Source: an uncultured Methylocystaceae bacterium (lineage in GTDB: Bacteria > Pseudomonadota > Alphaproteobacteria > Rhizobiales > Beijerinckiaceae). From it: a stretch of 64,000 bases of DNA. Both the position numbers and the translations under genes were made by a program. The DNA lies in contig CAIQCB010000028.1 of NCBI GenBank assembly GCA_903870245.1, positions 113,565-177,564 of the forward strand, in the 5' to 3' direction. Below are positions 55,918 through 63,778 of this stretch, piece by piece (position 1 is the stretch's first letter; every line of letters begins with the position of its first letter). The notes beneath the pieces were generated by a model. That model was not told where the DNA came from, searched no databases, and saw only the letters and a list, made by a program, of their open reading frames with translations.

Positions 55918-56367
55918 TCAGGCTCCGGCAAGAGGGCCCGGCGGCGCGATCTCGAACCGGGCGAATTCGAAACCGGGCGCGACGGTGCATCCTACGAGCG
56001 TCCAGCGGCCGAGGGTTCTCGCCGATTGCCAGGCCCCGCCGGGAACAACCGCCTGCGGCCGTTCGCCCGCCGCCAGATCGACGCCCAGACGACAAATGAT
56101 GCGTCCCGCGTCATCGTCGATGGACAGTTCGAGCGGCGCGCCGGCGTAGTAATGCCAAACCTCGGCGGCGTCGACCCGATGCCGGGACGAGGCCCGCCCC
56201 TCCGGCAGCAGAAAATAGATCGCCGTCGAAACCGCACGACCGTCGACCTGGCAAGGATCGCGGAAGGTTTCACGGTAGAAGCCGCCCTCGGGATGCGGGG
56301 CGAGATCGAGCAACCGCACAATGGCCATAGCGTCAAGGTCGTTGATTTCGTTCATCTGATCGCTCAT
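55918..56367 (-). CDS. Cupin-fold protein (DUF985)
   Basis: 149-residue single-domain cupin: LDLAPHPEGGFYRETFR, STAIYFLLPEG, SSRHRVDAAEVWHYYAG and VAPGFEFARFEI are the DUF985 consensus. No reaction is established for most members. It overlaps the gloB stop by four bases (ATGA), so it is coupled to glyoxalase II. Confidence 0.88.
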   Translation of the reverse strand: MSDQMNEINDLDAMAIVRLLDLAPHPEGGFYRETFRDPCQVDGRAVSTAIYFLLPEGRASSRHRVDAAEVWHYYAGAPLELSIDDDAGRIICRLGVDLAAGERPQAVVPGGAWQSARTLGRWTLVGCTVAPGFEFARFEIAPPGPLAGA

Positions 56368-57140
56368 GCCGCAAAGCGGTTCTTGCGCGCCCGCATCTCG
56401 GCGAACACGGCGTCGGCGTCGGCCCCGGGAAGACCCATCGCCCGTTGCAGGGCGATCTCCCCGGCCCGCAGAAACGGGTTGGTCGCCCGCTCTTCGGCGA
56501 TGGTCGTGGGCAAGGTGAACCGGCCGGCGGCCCGCAACGCCCCGGCCTGAGCTATTCGCGCGTGCAGCGCCAAATTATCCGGATCGACGGTGACGGCGAA
56601 AGCGCCATTAGAGAGCGTATATTCGTGACCGCAGTAGACCCTGGTCTCATCCGGCAAGCCGGCGAGTTTTTCCAGAGAGCTCCGCATCATCGGCGCTGTC
56701 CCCTCGAACAGCCGCCCGCAGCCCAGCGAGAACAGGGTGTCGCCGACGAAGGCGACGCCGGCGGCGTCGAAAATATAAGCGATATGCCCGAGCGTATGGC
56801 CAGGCGTCTCGATGACGCGCGCTTCGGCGTCGCCGATGCTGATCCTGTCTCCATCACCAACCGCGAGGTCAAGCGAGGGCAAACGATGGGCGTCCGCAGC
56901 GGCGCCGACGGTTGTCATCGTCGGAAAACGCCGTTTCAGCTCCCCGGCTCCCTGGATATGGTCGGCGTGATGGTGCGTGAGAAGCAGGTGAGTCAGACGC
57001 CAGCCGCGCGCTTCGGCCGCCGCCGCGATCGCTGCGCCATCCGGCGCGTCGATGCTCGCGGTCGCGCCGCTCGGCGTGTCGTGAAGCAGCAATCCGAAAT
57101 TATCGTTCAGGCAGATGAACTGGACCACCTCGACGGACAT
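56364..57140 (-). CDS. gloB: Hydroxyacylglutathione hydrolase (glyoxalase II)
   Basis: Hydrolyses S-D-lactoylglutathione in methylglyoxal detoxification. 258 residues with the binuclear metal motif THHHADH, GHTLGHI, GDTLFSLGCGRLFEG and CGHEYT. Start at 57140 with GGGAGG four bases upstream. Divergent from a methyltransferase gene, an arrangement common in Rhizobiales. Confidence 0.94.
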   Translation of the reverse strand: MSVEVVQFICLNDNFGLLLHDTPSGATASIDAPDGAAIAAAAEARGWRLTHLLLTHHHADHIQGAGELKRRFPTMTTVGAAADAHRLPSLDLAVGDGDRISIGDAEARVIETPGHTLGHIAYIFDAAGVAFVGDTLFSLGCGRLFEGTAPMMRSSLEKLAGLPDETRVYCGHEYTLSNGAFAVTVDPDNLALHARIAQAGALRAAGRFTLPTTIAEERATNPFLRAGEIALQRAMGLPGADADAVFAEMRARKNRFAA

Positions 57141-57241
57141 GCCGCCTCCCACTGTTGATGCGCGCCATCATAGCCGGGCGGCGTCAAAATGCGACAGGCC
57201 GACGCCTTGCGCGCGATAAATTTCGCGCCAAATATGCCGTC

Positions 57242-57991
57242 ATGGCGCTCGATGTCGTGGACCTGAGGGCATTTTACGAAACCGCCCTCGGACAGGTGGC
57301 GCGGCGGCTTGTGACAAAGCAGTTGCAGGCGCGCTGGGGCGATCACGCAGGATTGCGGATGCTCGGCATCGGCTACGCCACGCCTTACCTCAGCGAATTC
57401 CGCGAAAAGGCCCAGCGGGTGCTGGCCTTCATGCCGGCGACCCAGGGCGTAGTTCACTGGCCGCTCGATGGAAAATCGGCCACCGCTCTGGTCGAAGCGT
57501 CGATGACCCCGCTGCCCGACGCCAGCATCGACCGCATCGTCGTCGTCCATGCGCTTGAGATCGACGAACACCCTCATGATCTTCTGGAGGAAATCTGGCG
57601 CATTCTGGCCCCGGGCGGCCGCGTCGTGATCGTCGCTCCGAGCCGCACCGGGCTCTGGGCGCGGGTCGATACGACGCCCTTCGGCTTTGGCCACCCCTAT
57701 TCGCGCGGCCAGTTGCAGGAGCTGCTGCAGGAGGAGCAATTCCTGCCGGTCTACTGGGGGGAAGCCCTTTACGTGCCGCCGTTTCAGCGCGCGTCCCTGC
57801 TGCGCTCCGCTCCCGCCTTCGAGCGGATCGCCGGCCGATTCTCGCTGCCCGGCGGCGGCGTGCATCTGGTGGAGGCGACGAAACAGCTTTACCGGCCGGC
57901 GCTGCGACGCGCCGTACGGCGGGCGACGACGCCGCAGATTGAGGAAGCGCTTGAGGCCGCCGGGGCGGAGGCTGGCCTGGAGGGCGCTTGA
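57242..57991 (+). CDS. Class I SAM-dependent methyltransferase
   Basis: 249 residues from ATG 57242. The post-I region contains MLGIGYATPYL (motif I with an atypical GIGYAT), SIDRIVVVHALEIDEHPHDLLEEIWRILAPGGRVVIVAPSR (motifs II and III). The substrate is unknown. The opening MALDVVDLRAFYETALGQ matches the conserved gene found divergent to gloB in Rhizobiales. Confidence 0.85.
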   Translation: MALDVVDLRAFYETALGQVARRLVTKQLQARWGDHAGLRMLGIGYATPYLSEFREKAQRVLAFMPATQGVVHWPLDGKSATALVEASMTPLPDASIDRIVVVHALEIDEHPHDLLEEIWRILAPGGRVVIVAPSRTGLWARVDTTPFGFGHPYSRGQLQELLQEEQFLPVYWGEALYVPPFQRASLLRSAPAFERIAGRFSLPGGGVHLVEATKQLYRPALRRAVRRATTPQIEEALEAAGAEAGLEGA

Positions 57992-58020
57992 GACAACCAG
58001 AGCGGATGCCGCATGATGGG

Positions 58021-58707
58021 CTACCGCGGCCCGATATTCACCTTTACCCCGAAGGATTGCGCCAGAAACAGCGCGCCATGCACCAGTCCGGTCTGATCGA
58101 TGCCATGGCCCAGTCCGGGCGACAGGTGCCACTGGACCGGAATGTCGTCCGCCGCCAGCGCATTGGCGGCCGCCATCAACGCCTCGACCGGAATAACCTC
58201 GTCTTCTTCGCCATGCGCCAGCAGGACGGATGGCGGCCTTGGGTAGCGCCGCCGCGTTTCGCCGGATTGCTCCGGCCCCTCAACCAACATGCCTGAGTAT
58301 CCGAGCACCGCGCGCGGCGCGATGCGTCGCCGCAAGCCTGCATGGAGCGCCATCATTGTGCCCTGGCTGAAGCCAACCAGGGCAAGCTGACGTTCGTCGA
58401 GCCCGCGTTTGGCGAGTTCTGCGTCCAGAAAGGCGTCGAGGGTCGGCCGTGCGGCGACGACGCCGCGCCAGCGCTCGTCCAGATCGCGCATGGTCAGCGG
58501 AAACCACTGCCGCCCCATTGGCGACATGGCGCAGCGTTCAGGCGCGTTGGGCGCGACGAAATCTGCGTCGGGTAAAAAGGCGCGCCACTGTCGGCCGATC
58601 TCGATCAGATCGGCGCCATCGGCGCCATAGCCATGAAGAAAAACGACCAGCTGACGAGGGGTTCCGGATTTCGCCTGAACCCGCGGACCATCGATTGTCG
58701 TCGCCAT
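58021..58707 (-). CDS. Carboxylesterase/phospholipase family hydrolase
   Basis: Cytoplasmic alpha/beta hydrolase of 228 residues (YpfH/EstB-like). Oxyanion region VFLHGYGADG, nucleophile in GFSQG, aspartate in HGEEDEVIP and histidine in GLGHGID. Thirty bases separate its stop from the convergent methyltransferase stop. Substrate not predictable. Confidence 0.88.
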   Translation of the reverse strand: MATTIDGPRVQAKSGTPRQLVVFLHGYGADGADLIEIGRQWRAFLPDADFVAPNAPERCAMSPMGRQWFPLTMRDLDERWRGVVAARPTLDAFLDAELAKRGLDERQLALVGFSQGTMMALHAGLRRRIAPRAVLGYSGMLVEGPEQSGETRRRYPRPPSVLLAHGEEDEVIPVEALMAAANALAADDIPVQWHLSPGLGHGIDQTGLVHGALFLAQSFGVKVNIGPR

Positions 58708-58760
58708 CGCTCGCCCCCGTTACCCTCGGGGCATGTTTCGCGGATGGCGGCGCGCTTTGC

Positions 58761-58818
58761 AAGAGGCTCTCATGAGGCAAGAGGCTCTCATGAGGCTCAA
58801 AAGAAACTCAAAAGAAAT
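58761..58818. repeat. Two adjacent tandem duplications upstream of the carboxylesterase
   Basis: AAGAGGCTCTCATGAGGC is repeated exactly (58761-58778, 58779-58796), immediately followed by an 11-bp pair TCAAAAGAAAC / TCAAAAGAAAT (58797-58807, 58808-58818). They lie 54-111 bases upstream of the carboxylesterase start. The CTCATGAG core of the first unit is palindromic. Confidence 0.9.
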
Positions 58819-58961
58819 TCGAGAAATGACGCGGCAATGGCCGCCTCAAGGGTCGAGAGGGTCAATTTCAGACGGATTTGTCGAGGCCGCCAACCAAAAC
58901 GACGCCTCGATAGACCCAAACCTCAAAGGAGACTCATAACTCCAGGGGAAAACTCCCAGGA

Positions 58962-59003
58962 AAACTCAAAAACCCCCAAAGGGGCGCCGGATATGCCGGC
59001 GCC
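58962..59003 (-). terminator. Intrinsic terminator of a 39-residue gene
   Basis: Stem GGCGCCGG (58983-58990) with CCGGCGCC (58996-59003) and a 5-base loop. On the minus strand it is followed after a C/G-rich stretch by GGGGGTTTTTG. It begins 13 bases after the stop of the small gene at 59016. Confidence 0.6.
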
Positions 59004-59015
59004 GGATTTAAAAGC

Positions 59016-59135
59016 TCAAACGAGCAGGGTTCTGACGGCGTAATTCATGATCTTCACGCCATAAATCAGCGCGCCCGCCAGCGTCGCATGTTTCGTCATC
59101 AGCATCGCGAAATAAAGATGATCAGGCCTCATCAT
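59016..59135 (-). CDS. Small hypothetical protein, 39 residues
   Basis: A 39-residue frame (MMRPDHLYFAMLMTKHATLAG...) with AGAGG seven bases upstream of the ATG and an intrinsic terminator directly downstream, the two features that make a gene this short credible. The sequence is mildly hydrophobic with an alternating pattern (LAGALIYGVKIM) that could be one membrane or amphipathic helix. I do not recognise it. Confidence 0.5.
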   Translation of the reverse strand: MMRPDHLYFAMLMTKHATLAGALIYGVKIMNYAVRTLLV

Positions 59136-59188
59136 GTCGATAACCTCTTACAGCTGCGCCGGGGCAAGGTCATTCCCCAGTCGCCGCG

Positions 59189-59575
59189 ATGTTAAGAGAC
59201 GCAATTATCAGAGATCAGAAAGCCCGCGTCTCAAACAAGGCCTTGCATGAAGCGCGCCAAGCGCGCTGTCAGCGCCGCTTCCCGGTCGCTGCGCCATGGT
59301 TCGAAACCGCTACGGGATCGAAACTGCACGCGTCGGAAGAATTGAAGCGAACCCTCGCCCGTCAGGTAACGAGCAAGGGGTTAATGGGTCAATGCGCAGA
59401 CTGTCGCACCTTTTACATCGCGACATTATGTCACCATGTCGCCGGTATATCGCCGGTCGAGCCGGAACGCCTTGACGCGACGCCTGTCGCGCATGAGTCT
59501 GCGCCTGATCTTCGCAATTACTACATTGCTGAGACAAAACGAATTGCTGAAACAACCCGAGATGGGTCTATCTGA
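59189..59575 (+). CDS. Doubtful hypothetical frame
   Basis: A 128-codon frame fills the otherwise empty 59136-59685 stretch. It has no ribosome binding site (AGTCGCCGCG precedes it), no recognisable domain, and a plain mixed composition with CADC and CHH near the centre. It may be an orphan gene or chance. No better candidate exists in this gap. Confidence 0.2.
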   Translation: MLRDAIIRDQKARVSNKALHEARQARCQRRFPVAAPWFETATGSKLHASEELKRTLARQVTSKGLMGQCADCRTFYIATLCHHVAGISPVEPERLDATPVAHESAPDLRNYYIAETKRIAETTRDGSI

Positions 59576-59685
59576 TCCTGCGCCATGCACGATAAAATGC
59601 GGTTGATCGCCGGATACATCTGCGACTTGAAACGTAGCAGGAAAGTCTGTGGATCGGATGGGTTCCGACAGACCGAGGAGAAACG

Positions 59686-60540
59686 ATGACGCCCGGCCGC
59701 ATGCACAAACAATTCACGACGGGCGATGGCGTACGCCTCGCCTTTTGCGAAGCCGGCGCGGGAAGAACCTTGCTCTTCGTTCCGGGATGGTCGCAGACCG
59801 CCGATATGTTTGCGCCGGTCATGCAAGAGTTGTCGCGGGACTACGCGACAATCGCTCTCGACATGCGCGGCCATGGCCGTTCCGAAAAACCTTCGCACGG
59901 CTATCGTCTCGCGCGGCTTGCGACCGATCTTGCGGAATTCGTCGACAGCCTGAGAAATGACGAGATCACGCTTGTCGGCCATTCGATGGGCTGCGCGGTG
60001 ATCTGGAGCTATTTGGAGCAATTCGGCGACAGTCGTATTTCGCGACTGGTGCTGATCGATCAGGCGCCGGCGGTCACGGCATGGCCAAACTGGAGCGAGG
60101 ACGATATCCGCCGCGCCGGTTGTCTGCACACCCCGCAATCGCTGTTCGAGGCCGTCGCCGCCCTTTCCGGTCCTGATGCCGAACAGGTCACGGCGAATTA
60201 TATCCGCGACCAGCTGGTCACGGCGGCTTGTCCTGCGGAGGCCGTCGAGAGGATCTTGCAAGAGAACCTGCTTTTTCCACGCGCCTATGCCGCGAAACTG
60301 TTGCTCGAACTCGCCGTTCACGACTGGCGCGACGCCATCGCCCGCATCCGTTTGCCGACCCTGGTGATTGGCGCCGAAGCGAGCATTTTCCATCCCGACT
60401 CGCAACGCTGGATCGCGAAGCAAATTCCGCAAGCGCGGCTCTGCGTATTTACCGGGGCGGAAGGCGGCAGTCATTTCATGTGGCTGGAGAATCCCGAAAA
60501 ATTTCTTGTCGAGCTGCGCGCATTTCTAGATGCGACGTGA
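59686..60540 (+). CDS. Alpha/beta-fold hydrolase
   Basis: 284-residue hydrolase of the haloperoxidase/non-haem type. Oxyanion strand LLFVPGWSQT, GHGRS loop (DMRGHGRSEKP), nucleophile serine in VGHSMG, acid after LPTLVIGAEAS and histidine in GGSHFMWLENP. GAGGAG lies six bases before the ATG. The gene is monocistronic, and its stop is two bases from the convergent transporter stop. Substrate unknown. Confidence 0.88.
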   Translation: MTPGRMHKQFTTGDGVRLAFCEAGAGRTLLFVPGWSQTADMFAPVMQELSRDYATIALDMRGHGRSEKPSHGYRLARLATDLAEFVDSLRNDEITLVGHSMGCAVIWSYLEQFGDSRISRLVLIDQAPAVTAWPNWSEDDIRRAGCLHTPQSLFEAVAALSGPDAEQVTANYIRDQLVTAACPAEAVERILQENLLFPRAYAAKLLLELAVHDWRDAIARIRLPTLVIGAEASIFHPDSQRWIAKQIPQARLCVFTGAEGGSHFMWLENPEKFLVELRAFLDAT

Positions 60541-60542
60541 GC

Positions 60543-61574
60543 CTATCTTCGGCGGGAAATGAATTTATCGGCGAGCGCCGCCGCGACATGTTGCACGAGC
60601 ACGTAAAACAGGATCGGCAGCACGATCCGCGGCTGATCGGGAAATGCCGTGGAAGCGAAAACAAGACTGGAGCCATTGTTGCTCATGCCAAGTCCAAAGA
60701 CGAGCGAAGCGCTTTCGGCAGGCCGCAACGCGAAATAGCGCGAAAGCGCGAAGCCGGCTCCAAACATCACGCATCCCAGAAGCGTCGCGGCGCCAAAGGC
60801 CGTCATCAGACAGGCGGTATCGGGATTGGCGATCAGCGCCGGCAAATAAAGGGCGGCGTTGGAATAGACAATCAACATGAGGGCGACGGTGTTTGCGAGT
60901 TTTAGACTGGGCGCGAGACGCTGGTAGCGCGCGCCGACAAACAGCGCCCGGAGCAGCAAACCCAGTAGCGAGGGCGCGACGACCCATGCAAGCAGAAAGA
61001 TCCGCACGGCTGTGGCGTTGACGCCCTGAAAGGGCGCCGCCGCATCGCCGGCGCTTCCAAGCACGAGCGGCGTGGTGAACGGGCTGAGAAGGGTCGTCAA
61101 TAAAACCAGCCCCAGACTGAGCGCCAGATTGCCATTGGAATTTTGAGACCACGCCGTTGAGGAGCCCGCGATCGGCATCGACGCGACAATCGCCACGCCC
61201 GTGATGATGTATGAGAGTTGCGCCGGATCGGACGCAAGCCGCGCGGCAAGGGAGAGCGCTGTCACATATCCCAGCGGCGCGAGCGTATTGCCGACAACGC
61301 CGGCGAGCAGCGGTTTGACGTAATCGTCCAACCTTGCGACATCGGCCAGACTCACGCCCAGCCCTGCGTTGAAGAGAAAACTCGCCAACATGAGCGCCGA
61401 AAGGGAAAAGACAATTGTTGAGCCGCCGATTTGCGCGGCGCCCAGCGAAAAACCCGCCATCCGGACGCCGGGTCCGGGAATGACAAGCGCACAGAAATAG
61501 GCCGCGACAATCAGCGCCAGCAGATTTTCGTGCAGCAGTCGAAAGGCTTTTCGCACGAGGACGAGAGGAGTCAT
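60543..61574 (-). CDS. Bile acid:Na+ symporter (BASS) family transporter
   Basis: Ten-helix membrane protein of 343 residues. It contains the two crossing, Na+-site-like motifs of the fold: VASMPIAGSSTAWSQNSNGN and FGLGMSNNGSSLVFA. I start it at ATG 61574; the frame continues through the tRNA fragment to 61703, but that part is element/tRNA DNA. Its start lies only 15 bases from the tRNA fragment, so its original promoter has been displaced by the insertion. Substrate unknown (bile-acid-like, pantoate or other organic anion). Confidence 0.85.
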   Translation of the reverse strand: MTPLVLVRKAFRLLHENLLALIVAAYFCALVIPGPGVRMAGFSLGAAQIGGSTIVFSLSALMLASFLFNAGLGVSLADVARLDDYVKPLLAGVVGNTLAPLGYVTALSLAARLASDPAQLSYIITGVAIVASMPIAGSSTAWSQNSNGNLALSLGLVLLTTLLSPFTTPLVLGSAGDAAAPFQGVNATAVRIFLLAWVVAPSLLGLLLRALFVGARYQRLAPSLKLANTVALMLIVYSNAALYLPALIANPDTACLMTAFGAATLLGCVMFGAGFALSRYFALRPAESASLVFGLGMSNNGSSLVFASTAFPDQPRIVLPILFYVLVQHVAAALADKFISRRR

Positions 61575-61588
61575 TGAGGCAGGCTTTC

Positions 61589-61638
61589 TGGCGGTCCCGA
61601 AGGGATTCGAACCCCTGACCTTCGGTTTAGGAAGCCAA
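61589..61638 (-). tRNA. tRNA-Arg(CCU) 3' half: truncated copy serving as attachment site
   Basis: On the minus strand this reads as the 3' half of a tRNA: anticodon loop TTCCTAA with anticodon CCT, stem ACCGA, variable AGGTC, T-arm AGGGG-TTCGAAT-CCCTT, acceptor CGGGACC, discriminator G and encoded CCA. To the right of the anticodon loop (above 61633) the match stops: there is no D-arm or 5' acceptor strand. A tRNA half ending in the anticodon loop is the usual footprint of tyrosine-recombinase integration. Confidence 0.85.
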
Positions 61639-61718
61639 AGCCAAAGCAAGAGATTCAAGGGATTGCAACGACAAAGCCTGTCAAACCAGAGCGCGGAAAT
61701 CAATCGCTTACAAATAAA

Positions 61719-62141
61719 TTGTCAAACCTCGACCGGCAGCTTCTCCTGCCGCTCTGGCCACCGCCGGAGATTGAAAAAAGCCCGCCGGGGGCAACCGGCG
61801 GGCGGGCGTCGTTTCCTGAGGGGGGAACATCGAACGACCAGACAATCCCCCAGCCGGCCGCCGCGAACAATGCAGACCTGTCCGGATGGTTCAATGCAGT
61901 CCGAAACGACCGGCGACTGCCTCTATCATCCGTCTCGATTGCTCGTTTGGTTCAAGACGGGCGCACCCGTTCGGCCGTCGAATACGCGGATGATTCGGGT
62001 TTCAGCCTGCGCACCATTCCCAGCGCGATCTGCGCGCTGGAGCGCGCCGGACACGTCATCGTCATTCGTGGCAACGGCGGGCGCGGTGGAAAGGGCCATA
62101 AAACAAGGTTGCTCCCGATTATTCAGGGGGGCCAACGATGA
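61719..62141 (+). CDS. Winged-helix-like DNA-binding protein of the element
   Basis: Up to 140 residues from a TTG; no internal methionine exists, so the start is uncertain. The C-terminal 85 residues look like a winged helix: VSIARLVQDGRTRSAVEYADDSGFSLRTIPSAICALERAGHVIVIRGNGGRGGKGHKTRL, with a glycine/arginine-rich wing. The N-terminal 50 residues are Pro/Gly-rich and overlap a leftward terminator. It overlaps the next gene by four bases (ATGA), supporting that it is real. Similar proteins sit before replication genes in mobile elements. Confidence 0.55.
   Translation: MSNLDRQLLLPLWPPPEIEKSPPGATGGRASFPEGGTSNDQTIPQPAAANNADLSGWFNAVRNDRRLPLSSVSIARLVQDGRTRSAVEYADDSGFSLRTIPSAICALERAGHVIVIRGNGGRGGKGHKTRLLPIIQGGQR
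61775..61803 (-). terminator. Leftward intrinsic terminator at the element edge
   Basis: On the minus strand GCCCGCCGG pairs with CCGGCGGGC (6-base loop) followed by TTTTTT. It would stop transcription leaving the element toward the BASS transporter gene. It lies inside the first 25 codons of the plus-strand winged-helix frame. Confidence 0.6.
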
Positions 62142-63364
62142 CGCCACGCCCCGAAATATTCCGTGCCAGCAACGCGACCGCTGCGCAATTCCTGTGGCGT
62201 CGCGTCAGATGCTCTCAAATCCAGAAGATTGTCCGCCTTCGGCACGAGGCAGGCGAAACGGTCGACTGGCGCGCATGGGCCGCAATCCTGACGAGCGAAC
62301 GCCTATGGCTTCACGCAGGGGTCTATCGTCATGAAGACTGGAGACGATCACAGTCCTGGCCGGCCGCCAACGCAGCAACGGCGCTTCTATACGGACGCAA
62401 CGCGCCTTTTGAGCGACGCGAGGCCGTGCCGGAAACGATATGGCAGGCCGTCGAGGAAGGCGTCGCCACCGGGATCGAGGCCGGTCACCAAGCATTGAGC
62501 GCCAGCGTCATCGCGCGACGGCTGGGCGTTAGCGCCGCTTTCCGTCGGGAGCATCGATTGTGGATGATCGGAGCGACTGACAAGAGCCGGACCGAATTGC
62601 GAGACGAATCCCGCGAGCTGGCTACGGAACGCCAGCGCGCGAGACGCCAAGCCGATCGAGACCGAAAGCAAGCCCAGCGCCGGGCCGCCGGAATGTCGTC
62701 GCGCGACGATTACCTTGACGCCGCCGCCCTGCGACGCGAGGCCATCGCGCTGGCAGGCATGTCCGAACGAACATTTAAGAGGCGTTCACCGGCCGAACGC
62801 GAGAAGCTTCTAGAGGCCGCCCGCGACGCGCGAGGAAATGGCCCAAGTGTGTCCGACGAACAATATATAAATATAACTGTCAGTACAGACACACTTAGGC
62901 CACGTGAGCTGAACCATAAAGCGGCGGCGGAAACGGCCGCCACGCCATTGCCGCCCGCCGCGCCCGACATTGTTTCAATCAACGCCATCAAGGAATCTGC
63001 GACGGTCGCCAGCTTCTCGAAAGGCCGCCGGATGCAACCCGAGAGACCCCAGACGATTATTCGAGGCGTGCCGCTGCGCCATTTTATCCAAGCTGAAAAC
63101 GCCGCTCACGTCGCCGCGACCGCTTTCCGCCTTCTCGTGGAGTCGGGAGCGCGAGGAAGCGCCGCGCACTGGCGCATGGTCGAAATCGTGAATGAGCGGG
63201 AACAATGGCTTTTTGACCGCCTGCAAGACATGGGCGCCGCCGAAACCGAAATCGAGGCCGCGACCAGCTTCATGATCAATCGCATCGCCGAATTAAACGC
63301 CGCCGCCCGAGCGCGCGGCGTGCCTCTGGCGAGCCTTGATCACAAATTGCAGGCAGCAGCTTGA
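62138..63364 (+). CDS. Unrecognised element protein, replication-protein-like
   Basis: 408 residues, no family recognised with certainty. The N-terminal 190 residues are helical. A strongly charged Arg/Glu/Gln stretch (about 155-195, ELATERQRARRQADRDRKQAQRR) probably forms a coiled coil, followed by a helix-turn-helix-like segment (AIALAGMSERTFKRRSPAEREK). The C-terminal third is helical again. Its position after a small winged-helix gene with ATGA overlap, and the basic central part, suggest DNA binding or replication. This is inference from layout only. Confidence 0.6.
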   Translation: MTPRPEIFRASNATAAQFLWRRVRCSQIQKIVRLRHEAGETVDWRAWAAILTSERLWLHAGVYRHEDWRRSQSWPAANAATALLYGRNAPFERREAVPETIWQAVEEGVATGIEAGHQALSASVIARRLGVSAAFRREHRLWMIGATDKSRTELRDESRELATERQRARRQADRDRKQAQRRAAGMSSRDDYLDAAALRREAIALAGMSERTFKRRSPAEREKLLEAARDARGNGPSVSDEQYINITVSTDTLRPRELNHKAAAETAATPLPPAAPDIVSINAIKESATVASFSKGRRMQPERPQTIIRGVPLRHFIQAENAAHVAATAFRLLVESGARGSAAHWRMVEIVNEREQWLFDRLQDMGAAETEIEAATSFMINRIAELNAAARARGVPLASLDHKLQAAA

Positions 63365-63391
63365 GAGGCGGCTTTGCGGGACAAGACGATC

Positions 63392-63778
63392 ATGTCGCTT
63401 GATCCTTCCGACGATCACGCGCGCTTGATCGAGATTGCCGCAGAGACATCCAGACTTGCCGCAGAGGCCGCCGCCATAATCTCACGTCGATCACACACAC
63501 CGGCCGCGCCAGCGCGAAGGCCAGGGCGACTGATCGACGTCTCACAAGCCGCCAAGATCGCCGCCCGCGGCACAAGCTGGATTTACTCTAACGGGCCGCG
63601 CTTCGGCTTCGCGTGGCGACTAGCAAGCGGTAGTTGGACCGTCGACGAGTCCCTATTGCGAGCGTTCTTGCACGGCGAGCACGAAAATCGGGAAGATCGA
63701 GAACATCGGGAAGCAGACGAGATTCCTTTGCTCGCCGCGCCGCCATACCTTCCGATAACAAAAGAAGGTGAACGATGA
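63392..63778 (+). CDS. Small element protein, excisionase-like
   Basis: 128 residues from ATG 63392. An Ala-rich N-terminal helix (LIEIAAETSRLAAEAAAIISRR) is followed by RLIDVSQAAKIAARGTSWIYSNGPRFGFAWRLASGSWTVDESLLRAFL, which resembles the MerR/excisionase helix-turn-helix arrangement (xxAAxxxxxSxxxIY...W.VD...L..FL). The tail is acidic. It overlaps the next gene by four bases (ATGA). The excisionase role is a guess from the pattern. Confidence 0.55.
   Translation: MSLDPSDDHARLIEIAAETSRLAAEAAAIISRRSHTPAAPARRPGRLIDVSQAAKIAARGTSWIYSNGPRFGFAWRLASGSWTVDESLLRAFLHGEHENREDREHREADEIPLLAAPPYLPITKEGER

Noticed and set aside
59310..59555. Minus-strand frame opposite the doubtful 59189 frame
   Set aside because: No start signals and no family pattern; two antiparallel weak frames in the same gap argue against both.
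61575..61703. Longer N-terminus for the BASS transporter
   Set aside because: The extra codons read through the tRNA fragment and element DNA; the ATG at 61574 gives a normal-length protein.
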